Part shown: one piece after another, positions 8,374-15,248 of the stretch | Position numbering within the stretch: the first letter of the stretch is position 1 | How the letters are laid out: each line of letters opens with the position of its first letter | Assembly: GCF_022843985.1 (NCBI RefSeq) | Contig: NZ_JALHMP010000016.1 | Span: 1-64,000, forward strand | DNA length: 64,000 nucleotides | Direction: 5' to 3' | DNA from: Phreatobacter sp. | GTDB taxonomy: Bacteria; Pseudomonadota; Alphaproteobacteria; Rhizobiales; Phreatobacteraceae | Made by a program: the position numbers and the translations under genes | The notes under the pieces: model-generated | The model's input: the letters and a program-made list of their open reading frames with translations, nothing else | Database searches by the model: none | Told to the model about the DNA's origin: nothing

Positions 8374-10398
8374 TCAGTGCAGCCCGTCCTTGCCGGCCTT
8401 CGCCTCGGCAAGATAGTCCTCGGCCGTGCGCACCCGTGGGCGCGGCTGCGCCGCATAGGGGTCGAAGCCCTCGTTGACGACGCGCTCGACGCGGCAGTCC
8501 TCGCACATGAACAGCGCCTCGCGCCGCCCCGCATTGGCGCCGGAGAACATCCAGTGTCCTTCGAGCTTGGCGGCGATCCGCTCGATGGTGGATTTCGTGC
8601 CGAAAGCCTTGTTGCAGGTGGTGCAGTGGAACGGTTCCTCCTCCTTCACGATCCGCCGGGGCTCCTGCCAGGCGACGAAGTCGAGTTGCGGAATGAGGGC
8701 GATGGCGTCCTCCGGGCAGGTCTGCTCGCAGAGCCCGCACTGGACGCACAGGCTCTCGGTGAAGCGCAGCATGGGCTTGTCCGGATTGTCGGACAGCGCC
8801 GCCGTCGGGCAGGCCGAGACACAGGCCAGGCACAGGGTGCAAGCCGCGAGATCGACCTCGGCCTTGCCGAAGGGCGCCCCCTTGGCGAGGGCGATCCGTT
8901 CGACCGGGGCGGGTGCCGCCGCATGCAGTTCCAGGAACGACAGTTCCAACAGGCCGCGCTTCGTCCCCATCGGCAGGAAGGTCGAAGGCTTGGGCGACGG
9001 GGTGCCGGTGAAGGGCAGGGCGAGTGCCTCCGCCAGCGTGTCGGGATCGTCTGTCTCGATCAGCCGCACCACGCCAGCGCCGTAGCCCAGCGCCTGGGTG
9101 ATAGTGCGCGTCGTCTCCAGCGTCCGCGTCAGCCCGAGGAGATCGTGCTTCGGCTTGGCGCGGCCCAGCACCGCCACGCCCGCCGCGCCATAGGCGAGGG
9201 CGGCGGCGAAGACCTCCGGCCCGGCCTGGGTGATCTCGTTGACCTGTAGCGGCAGGACATGGGCCGGCAGCCCGGCGCCGAACCGCGCCACCGCGTCGAT
9301 CAGCGGCAGGCCGTGGTCGCCGTCATGGATCAGCAGGACGGCGCCCGCCCCGCCGGCCGCGGCATAGGTCGTCAGCAGGGTCCGCAAGCGGCGCAACAGC
9401 GCGTCGACCGGCGGCAGCGCATAGGCTGCGGCGCCCGTCGGGCAGGCCGCGGCACATTGGCCGCAGCCGGCGCAGACCGCGGGATCGATGGCGACATGGT
9501 CGCCGTCGGGGATGATCGCTCCGGTCGGGCACAGATCGAGGCAGCGCGTGCAGCCGGTAATCTGGTTGCGCGAATGGGCGCAGAGATCGGCCGTGAAGGT
9601 GACGAATCGCGGCTTGTCGAAGGTGCCGACGAGGCCGCTCGCCTCGCCGATCAGGCGTTCGACGGCTGCGGGATCGCGCGGGTCGGCGCGCAGATAGCCC
9701 GGTCGCAGCTCATGCGCCGGGAAGAGCGGCAACCCGCCTGACAGGTCGATGACGATATCCGAGGTGGAGGAGGCACCGTTGCGGGGCACCTGCCAGACAT
9801 AGGTGCGCCGCGACGACGGCGAGGCGAGAGCATAGTCGTCGACGTCCAAGGAGAAGGCGCCGAGATGGCCGTGGGCGGCGATGATCGTCCCCTTGACCAC
9901 CGGAAAGGCGGTTTCCCGCGGCGGCGTCACCTCGCCGGGCCGGGTGAGAAGGACGGTGACGTCGAGCGTCGCCGCGAGGCGGCGCGCCACCTGGATCGCC
10001 TCCTCGTCGCGGCCATAGATCAGCGCCACGCCCTTGGAGGTCAGCGACACCGCCTGGATCGGTGGCATGTCCTCGGCTGCCGCGGCGAGGAGCGCGGCGG
10101 TCTTCGGCCCGGTCCTTTGCGCCTCGGCCGACCATCCCGCCTGTTCGCGCACATTGGCGAAGGACAGGCGGCCGGCATGGCCGAGATCTTCCGCCACCTC
10201 CGAAAACAGCGGTGCCTCCTGGGTGCAGGCGACGGTCACATCACCGCCCTGAGCGACCACCGCCTTGAAGAAATCGAGCTCCTTGCGACAGAGCTGGTCG
10301 GCCGTGCGGACCTTGGTCCGGCACGCCTTCGCCACCGTCTCCCCATGCAAGGGCATGGTTTCCTCGCAGGAGCAGAGGAACGTGGTGCCTGCCGTCAT
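8374..10398 (-). CDS. Multi-cluster 4Fe-4S ferredoxin-type protein of the FDH cluster
   Basis: 674 residues from ATG 10398; an open frame continues upstream but is antisense to another gene. The N-terminus has CSCEETMPLHG and a NAD/redox-like domain of about 270 residues. Bacterial ferredoxin motifs follow: CTRCLDLCP with CAGCGQCAAACP near 290-325, and CTLCLACVSACP with CVQCGLCEQTCP near 525-570. The C-terminus has two further Cys pairs (CTTC and CEDC), possibly a zinc or rubredoxin-like site. Proteins of this layout are commonly encoded beside alphaproteobacterial formate dehydrogenases (family knowledge). It is cytoplasmic, with no signal, and is probably an electron-transfer or sulfur-transfer accessory factor. 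It is divergent from the accessory operon at 10507. Confidence 0.85.
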   Translation of the reverse strand: MTAGTTFLCSCEETMPLHGETVAKACRTKVRTADQLCRKELDFFKAVVAQGGDVTVACTQEAPLFSEVAEDLGHAGRLSFANVREQAGWSAEAQRTGPKTAALLAAAAEDMPPIQAVSLTSKGVALIYGRDEEAIQVARRLAATLDVTVLLTRPGEVTPPRETAFPVVKGTIIAAHGHLGAFSLDVDDYALASPSSRRTYVWQVPRNGASSTSDIVIDLSGGLPLFPAHELRPGYLRADPRDPAAVERLIGEASGLVGTFDKPRFVTFTADLCAHSRNQITGCTRCLDLCPTGAIIPDGDHVAIDPAVCAGCGQCAAACPTGAAAYALPPVDALLRRLRTLLTTYAAAGGAGAVLLIHDGDHGLPLIDAVARFGAGLPAHVLPLQVNEITQAGPEVFAAALAYGAAGVAVLGRAKPKHDLLGLTRTLETTRTITQALGYGAGVVRLIETDDPDTLAEALALPFTGTPSPKPSTFLPMGTKRGLLELSFLELHAAAPAPVERIALAKGAPFGKAEVDLAACTLCLACVSACPTAALSDNPDKPMLRFTESLCVQCGLCEQTCPEDAIALIPQLDFVAWQEPRRIVKEEEPFHCTTCNKAFGTKSTIERIAAKLEGHWMFSGANAGRREALFMCEDCRVERVVNEGFDPYAAQPRPRVRTAEDYLAEAKAGKDGLH

Positions 10399-10506
10399 TG
10401 TGCTCTCCGGTCCGCGGCTCTTCCCGCCACGGCTATTCTCCATATATTGGAAGGAGTCAAAAGAACCAGTCCGGCCTGTCGCCGCTCCCCCGAAACAAGG
10501 GACTCC
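10399..10506. promoter_or_regulatory. Divergent promoter region of FDH accessory genes
   Basis: 108 bases between the Fe-S protein and the lipoate-ligase-like gene, transcribed away from each other. It contains an AT-richer core near 10433-10462 with the near-palindrome TCCATATATTGGA (TCCA-N5-TGGA, around 10439-10451) followed by GGAAGGAG. Both promoters must lie here; a binding protein cannot be named. Confidence 0.35.
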
Positions 10507-11256
10507 ATGGCCCTCGTCACGCTCCGCGCCCCTTCGACCCTCGACTTGCCCCCCGGCTTTCGGGCCGTCCCGCTGCGCGAATCCGGGGATGCCTTCGCCC
10601 ATGCCTGCCGGATCGCAGCCGAGGACGGTGCCGGCACGCTCGTGTGGGTGCGGCGTTTCGACCTCGCCGAGTTCGCCGTGATCCTCGAGCCCGATCAGCC
10701 GCTGGCCGAGGCGCGCAAGGCCTTCTTCATCGGCATGAACGCTGCCGCCGACGCCATCGCCGCGCTCTGCCCGCCCGAGCGCAGCGTCTCCTTTGGCTTC
10801 CCCGACGCCATCCGCTTCGACGGTGGTCTGGTTGGTGGCGGCCGGCTCGGCTGGCCCAAGCGCTGCGGCGAGGACGAGGTTCCCGCCTGGATGGTCTTTT
10901 CGGCGAGCATCCGGGTCGCCTTTTCGGGTCTGGTTGAGCCCGGGCAGGCACCCACCGCCGCAGCCCTTGACGAGGAGGGTTTCGAGGGCGTCGGCCCCTC
11001 CATGCTGATCGAGAGCTTCGCCCGCTTCTTCCTGCGGCTCGTCGATGTCTTCCAGCATCAGGGCTTCGCACCGATCCTCGCCGATTATGTGCAGCGCCTT
11101 GCCAAGGACAGGCCCGGCGACACCCTGGCGCTCTCGCCCGCCGGCGACCTCATGATCCGCCCGGCCGTCGGCGACATGGAGCGCCGCCTCGGCTTTCTCG
11201 ACGGGCTGAAGGCCGCTGCCTGGCTCGACCGCGAGACGGGAGGGCCGAAGCTTTGA
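10507..11256 (+). CDS. Biotin/lipoate ligase-like protein (BPL_LplA_LipB_2 type), catalytic Lys absent
   Basis: 249 residues from ATG 10507. The fold signature is that of lipoate/biotin ligases: GTLVWVRRFDLAEFAVILEP (43-62), LAEARKAFF and PPERSVSFGFPDAIRFDG. In true ligases this last region reads KWPND...RK-(L/V)-(A/G)-G with an essential lysine. Here it is GFPDA (97-101) and GGLVGG, with Leu108 in the lysine position. This suggests a non-ligase role (inference from motif alignment by eye). It begins a tightly overlapping operon (next start TGATG) of FDH accessory proteins. No lipoylated substrate is encoded nearby. Confidence 0.75.
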   Translation: MALVTLRAPSTLDLPPGFRAVPLRESGDAFAHACRIAAEDGAGTLVWVRRFDLAEFAVILEPDQPLAEARKAFFIGMNAAADAIAALCPPERSVSFGFPDAIRFDGGLVGGGRLGWPKRCGEDEVPAWMVFSASIRVAFSGLVEPGQAPTAAALDEEGFEGVGPSMLIESFARFFLRLVDVFQHQGFAPILADYVQRLAKDRPGDTLALSPAGDLMIRPAVGDMERRLGFLDGLKAAAWLDRETGGPKL

Positions 11257-11807
11257 TGATGCTGCGCACCATCCGCCTCGACCCTTCCGACACCTTCGTC
11301 TTCCCCAGGGCGGCCGAACCCGGCGAATGGGCGGTGACCGGAACGTTCCTGTTCTGGGGCCGCGATGTCGCCGGCCTCGCCGGCAAGGAGCGCGCCGCCT
11401 TCCGCTCGGGCTTCGTCGGTGTCGCCTCGCTCGGCTTCTCGACACTCGTCGTCGCGCAGCCGATCCGGCCGGAGGAGCGCACCGCCGCGATCGACTGCCT
11501 TGCCCGCCACCTGGTCGACAAGCTCGGCGCGCCCGACATCGAGGCGGCCCGGGCCGCGGCGGCGGAGGAGATCGCCTTCGCTGCATCCCTCGCCGAGCAT
11601 GACGAGGGCACGCTGGTGGCCATGCACCGCGCCCTCGACGACGGCGAGATCCGCGAGCAGTTCCGCACCCTCACCGCCCGCGAAAAGACCGCCGGTGCCG
11701 ACAGCCTGCATGCGACGGCCCGCGCCTTCACCTTTCACGAGATCGTGGAGGACGATGGACCCGAAGAGCGGGTCGACCTGATCGACATGATGGCAGCCCG
11801 CAAATGA
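11256..11807 (+). CDS. DUF6505-family FDH accessory protein
   Basis: 183 residues; ATG 11256 overlaps the previous TGA stop (TGATG), showing translational coupling. A TTG at 11253 is a weaker alternative. The sequence opens with LRTIRLDPSDTFVFPRAAEPGEWAVTG and has no cysteine cluster, membrane segment or signal, so it is a soluble cytoplasmic protein. It matches what I know of DUF6505 proteins, found only in this gene neighbourhood. Function unknown; co-translation with the lipoate-ligase-like protein suggests a complex. Confidence 0.75.
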   Translation: MMLRTIRLDPSDTFVFPRAAEPGEWAVTGTFLFWGRDVAGLAGKERAAFRSGFVGVASLGFSTLVVAQPIRPEERTAAIDCLARHLVDKLGAPDIEAARAAAAEEIAFAASLAEHDEGTLVAMHRALDDGEIREQFRTLTAREKTAGADSLHATARAFTFHEIVEDDGPEERVDLIDMMAARK

Positions 11808-12844
11808 CCACCGAAACGCGCACCGTCACTGAATTCTGGGTCTCCTCCGGCCATCACATGACGCGCCGGGTCGAAGGCGGCGGCCTAGCCGTTACCGACG
11901 AGATGATTCTGGCCTATCTCGCCCGCCCGGAACTGATCCCGCCTGCCGAGGCCTGCGATGCCGAGCGCGCGCTGCACGCCGACCTGATGCGCGACCCGCG
12001 CCGCCCGGTGACCGCCGCCATGATTGCCGCCGTCGCGGACGAGGATGCCCGTGAGAACTGGCAGTTCATGATCGGCTTCCGCGACAAGCTGATGGCCCAT
12101 CCCAGCATCGAGGCGGCCTATCTCGCCATCGTCCGCCAGGGCGCCAGGGGCGTGCCGCCGCTCTTTCTCAACCAGCTCGTCCATCTCGTCTTGCGCAATG
12201 CGCTGGACGGCTGCGAGGACCCCTTTGTGCTGCGCGCGGCGGAACTCTTCTTCCGCCCTCAGAAGGGCTCGCTGAAGGACGGAACCCTGCTCCTGGCGGA
12301 CCAGGAGCTCATCGAGGCCTACGAGGCGGAGCGCCAGGCCTTGCTGCAAACCTCGCCGCTGGCCGCCATGATGGGCACCGACGGCCTGGGCGATCTGGAG
12401 ATCATGACGGACGAGACCGCGCCGACCTACTGGTCGCGCTCCGATGCCTTCTCGATGGTCTTCAACGTCGGCGGCGACCCGCGCTCCCGCGAGGCGCTGT
12501 GCCGGGCGCTGGAAACATGGATCGCCCATATGCTCGGGGTCGAGACGACCATCGTTCCCGTCGATCGCATCGAGGATGCCGATTGGCGCTGGTTCGTCGG
12601 CCTTGATGCCGAGGCCACTGCCCTCGGCAACCGGCTGTGGCGCGGCGAGGCGATCGATCCGGCCGACCAGAGCCGCGTCTGTGGCCTGTTCCGTCTCGTT
12701 TTCGCCGATGCCCGCATGGTCGACCCGAAGCTTGCGGGCAAGCCGGTCTATCTCATCATGGCGCTGACCGAGGACATGATCCTCCGGATCAAGCCGCAGA
12801 ACCTGATCGTCGGCCTGCCGATCGTTGGCCGGCAGGCGGCCTGA
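11804..12844 (+). CDS. DUF6352-family FDH accessory protein
   Basis: 346 residues; ATG 11804 overlaps the preceding stop by ATGA. It begins TETRTVTEFWVSSGHHMTRR, a His-containing N-terminus typical of this family, followed by a mostly helical protein with no cofactor motif visible. The C-terminus (MILRIKPQNLIVGLPIVG) is hydrophobic but not membrane-spanning. Homologs accompany DUF3305/DUF3306 near formate dehydrogenase genes (family knowledge). The biochemical role is unknown. Confidence 0.75.
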   Translation: MTTETRTVTEFWVSSGHHMTRRVEGGGLAVTDEMILAYLARPELIPPAEACDAERALHADLMRDPRRPVTAAMIAAVADEDARENWQFMIGFRDKLMAHPSIEAAYLAIVRQGARGVPPLFLNQLVHLVLRNALDGCEDPFVLRAAELFFRPQKGSLKDGTLLLADQELIEAYEAERQALLQTSPLAAMMGTDGLGDLEIMTDETAPTYWSRSDAFSMVFNVGGDPRSREALCRALETWIAHMLGVETTIVPVDRIEDADWRWFVGLDAEATALGNRLWRGEAIDPADQSRVCGLFRLVFADARMVDPKLAGKPVYLIMALTEDMILRIKPQNLIVGLPIVGRQAA

Positions 12845-12855
12845 GGGAGACATCC

Positions 12856-13374
12856 ATGCCCGTCCAGATCGTCACCGTCGGCATCGTCGCCGTGAAGCGC
12901 AAGCTGACCAATCCCTGGGTTGATTTCGAATGGCTCCCCGAGGCCGTGCTGCCGGGCCTGCCGGCGGTGGCGCCGGGCACGCTCATCAGCGCCGAGGGCA
13001 GCGTCGAGCGCTGGTATCTGGGCCCGGCGGAGCTGACCTTCCATTCCGGTGAGACCGCCCATTACCGCGACAATCTCCTGTCCGCCCGGCCTGCCGTCTG
13101 GGTGGCCCTGCGCGAAGGCGCAGAGGGCGGCTGGTTCGTGGCGGGAGCCACCGTCGACCCCTACGAGGGAGAGGCCTTCGTCGATGTGGTGTCGGACAAG
13201 GTCGAACCTCTTGCCATGCCGCACGAGATCGCCGTCGAACTGCAAGCCTTCGTCGATGCGCACCATGTCGATGCGCCCTTCTTCAAGCGCAAGCGCGACC
13301 GCAAGGATCCTCATGCCGAGCCCGAATTCGGTCTCGGACATCCGGGGCGTCAGGCCCCGGGGAGGCGCTCGTGA
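12856..13374 (+). CDS. DUF3305-domain FDH accessory protein
   Basis: 172 residues from ATG 12856, preceded by GGGAGA at a fitting distance; the longer open frame upstream overlaps DUF6352 and is ignored. The family pattern is clear: VTVGIVAVKRKLTNPWVDFEWLPEAVLPG, then TLISAEGSVERWYLGPAELTFHSGET and RPAVWVALRE. The C-terminal half ends in a basic, charged tail (FFKRKRDRKDPHAEPEFG). It is cytoplasmic and of unknown function. Its stop overlaps the GTG start of the DUF3306 gene, and the two families almost always occur as a pair. Confidence 0.85.
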   Translation: MPVQIVTVGIVAVKRKLTNPWVDFEWLPEAVLPGLPAVAPGTLISAEGSVERWYLGPAELTFHSGETAHYRDNLLSARPAVWVALREGAEGGWFVAGATVDPYEGEAFVDVVSDKVEPLAMPHEIAVELQAFVDAHHVDAPFFKRKRDRKDPHAEPEFGLGHPGRQAPGRRS

Positions 13375-14057
13375 GCCGCAGCCATGAAGGGTTCATCGCA
13401 CGCTGGTCGCGGCTGAAGCGCGAGCCCGAGCCGGCTGCGGCCCCGGCTGAGCAGCCCGCCGGCGAGGCACCGCCGCCGGCCCTTCCCGAGGGCCGGACGC
13501 TGGACGACCTCCTGGCGGAACTTCCGAAGCTCGAGCACCTCGTGCCCGGCCAGAGCCTGGCCGCTTTCATGCAGCCCTGGGTGCCGACCGGTCTGCGCAA
13601 CGCCGCGCTGCAGCGCATGTGGCTGCTCGATCCGGCTATCCGCGACTATGTCAGCCCGGCGTTGGACTACGCCTACGATTACAATACGCCGGGCGCCGCG
13701 CCGGGCTTCGGCCCCATCGAGACGGGCCGGGACGCCATCCGCGAAGTGGCCGAGATGTTCGACCGGGCGCTCGCGCGCGACGCGGCGGGGGAACCGGTCG
13801 GCAAATCCGGCGACGACGACAATGTGTCGCAAGCGCCGGCCGACCCAGCACCGGAACATGCTGCATTGCAACAAGTCCCACCCGCCGTGCGGGTTTCCGG
13901 GAGCCCGGGAGCCGGGGAGTCCGGCGATGACGCGGATAAGCCACGCCAGACCGGTGTTGAATCGGGTTCCGGTCGTGCTGCAACGCACAACAATGCCAGC
14001 GATACGAATGACTTGCGGCCTGTCGCACGGCGTCACGGCAGCGCGCTGCCGGGCTGA
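13371..14057 (+). CDS. DUF3306-domain FDH accessory protein with a low-complexity tail
   Basis: 228 residues from GTG 13371 (GTGA overlap with DUF3305). The conserved core covers about 1-125: FIARWSRLKRE, a Pro/Ala linker, LDDLLAELPKLE, then LRNAALQRMWLLDPAIRDYV and the G-rich PGFGPIETG stretch. Residues from about 145 on are low-complexity, Asp/Ala/Ser-rich, and use codons less GC-biased than the rest. A CCCGC-cgt-GCGGG hairpin followed by TTT lies inside this tail (13881-13896). The tail may be a recent extension by frameshift into former intergenic DNA, or simply disordered. Function unknown. Confidence 0.8.
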   Translation: MSRSHEGFIARWSRLKREPEPAAAPAEQPAGEAPPPALPEGRTLDDLLAELPKLEHLVPGQSLAAFMQPWVPTGLRNAALQRMWLLDPAIRDYVSPALDYAYDYNTPGAAPGFGPIETGRDAIREVAEMFDRALARDAAGEPVGKSGDDDNVSQAPADPAPEHAALQQVPPAVRVSGSPGAGESGDDADKPRQTGVESGSGRAATHNNASDTNDLRPVARRHGSALPG

Positions 14058-14090
14058 CAAGCGCTTGCCAAGCGGGCCCATAGCTTGTAC

Positions 14091-14129
14091 CTATTCTAAG
14101 GCAAATGTAGAAAGCCTATGGCCTAAGGC
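14091..14129. promoter_or_regulatory. Candidate operator: direct repeats before the HTH-TorD gene
   Basis: Between DUF3306 and the HTH-TorD gene an AT-richer stretch carries CTAAGGC twice (14096-14102 and 14123-14129), 27 bases apart start to start. A partly inverted GCCTA copy lies between them. The gene downstream encodes a helix-turn-helix domain, so autoregulation is a natural hypothesis. The repeats could be coincidence. Confidence 0.3.
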
Positions 14130-14171
14130 GCGCCGACAAGCGCCGGCCAAGAGCGAGAAACGGGCACAACA

Positions 14172-14981
14172 GTGCGTGAGCGGGGACTAGAGGAAGCGAT
14201 CAAGGCGGTCGGCGGGGTTGGTGCCCTGGCGCGTGCGCTTGGCATTTCGCAGCCTTCTGTTTCGAGCTGGAGCCGTGTGCCGCCCGAACGAGTGATCGCG
14301 GTCGAGAAAATCTCCGGTGTTGGACGCCACGTGCTGCGCCCCGATCTCTATCCCGAGAGCCGGTCCAGCATCGCCGTTGCCATGGAGGCGGCCCAGGATC
14401 GCGCCGCCGTCGACGAGATGGACAGGCTGCGGTCGGCCGAATACGGCCTTCTGGCCTTGCTTCTGTTCCGCGTTCCGACCGCCGATGTGCTCCGCCGCGT
14501 CGCCGCGCTCAAGGGCGATGCCTCGCCGCTTGGCATGGCCCATCTGGCCCTCGCCAAAGCTGCCGGCGAGGTCTCGGTCGAGGCGGTCAACCGCGAGTTC
14601 TTCGACCTTTTCATCGGCGTCGGTCGTGGTGAGCTCCTGCCTTACGCCTCCTATTATCTGACGGGGTTCCTGCACGAGCGGCCGCTGGCCGCGGTGCGCC
14701 AGTCCTTCGTCGACCTCGGCATCATCCGCGAGGACGATTCGCGCGAGCCGGAAGACCACATTGCCCTGCTGTTCGACGTGATGGCGAATCTCGCCTCCCG
14801 TGAGATCGGTCAGGGCTACGAGACGGAGAAGGCCTTCTTCGAGGCGCATCTGAAGCCTTGGGCCGGCCGTTTCTTCGCCGATCTGGAATCAATGACGAGC
14901 AGACCCTTCTACGCCGCCGTCGGCGCGGTCGGTCGCCTGTTCGTCGCCATTGAAGACGAGGCTTTCTCCTTCGACGCCTGA
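14172..14981 (+). CDS. Helix-turn-helix/TorD-type chaperone fusion
   Basis: 269 residues from GTG 14172. Residues about 5-60 form a YdaS/Cro-like helix-turn-helix (AVGGVGALARALGISQPSVSSWSRVP, then an R-rich YPE-type end). Residues about 70-260 are an all-helical TorD/DmsD-type chaperone domain (EYGLLALLLFRVPTADVLRR, YYLTGFLHERPLAAVR, EPEDHIALLFDVM). TorD proteins bind the Tat signal of a molybdoenzyme until the cofactor is inserted. The first Tat-signal genes start 30 and 267 bases downstream. The fused DNA-binding domain would let chaperone occupancy control transcription (inference). Confidence 0.85.
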   Translation: MRERGLEEAIKAVGGVGALARALGISQPSVSSWSRVPPERVIAVEKISGVGRHVLRPDLYPESRSSIAVAMEAAQDRAAVDEMDRLRSAEYGLLALLLFRVPTADVLRRVAALKGDASPLGMAHLALAKAAGEVSVEAVNREFFDLFIGVGRGELLPYASYYLTGFLHERPLAAVRQSFVDLGIIREDDSREPEDHIALLFDVMANLASREIGQGYETEKAFFEAHLKPWAGRFFADLESMTSRPFYAAVGAVGRLFVAIEDEAFSFDA

Positions 14982-15011
14982 GGCGCGAGGGACGAACGGG
15001 AGGACGCGACC

Positions 15012-15236
15012 ATGTCGGGTAGTGCCAAGAACCAAGGAAACGCCGCCGCTCCGGCCCGCCGCGATTTCCTCAAGGCGATGACGGGGGCGTCAGTCGTCAC
15101 CGCCGCCGCTGTTGTCGGCGCCGCGCCGGCCGAAGCCCAAACAGCCACGCGCGAAAGCCGGAACGAACGCACTAAGGCCCGCTATCAGGCCAATTCTGCG
15201 TATGTCCAGGCCTTCTACCGCACCAACCGCTACTGA
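15012..15236 (+). CDS. Small twin-arginine signal protein of the FDH region
   Basis: 74 residues with a Tat signal (ARRDFLKAMTGASVV, RR about 17-18) and cleavage near AEAQ. A short polar mature part follows (RNERTKARYQANSAYVQAFYRTNRY). It corresponds to the family described as formate dehydrogenase region TAT target. It sits 12 bases before the catalytic subunit. The role is unknown; a small structural subunit or assembly helper of the exported FDH is plausible. Confidence 0.85.
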   Translation: MSGSAKNQGNAAAPARRDFLKAMTGASVVTAAAVVGAAPAEAQTATRESRNERTKARYQANSAYVQAFYRTNRY

Positions 15237-15248
15237 GAGGCGTTCCCC

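Noticed and set aside
10399-11586. Upstream extension of the minus-strand Fe-S protein frame to a 1070-residue reading
   Set aside because: The extension is antisense to the lipoate-ligase-like and DUF6505 genes; MTAGTTFLCS at 10398 is a natural start.
10433-14096. CTATTC motif shared by the 10399 promoter, the 14091 region and (inverted) the tup promoter
   Set aside because: A 6-base match in AT-richer spacer DNA is expected several times in 64 kb; flanking bases do not agree, so I do not call a shared operator.
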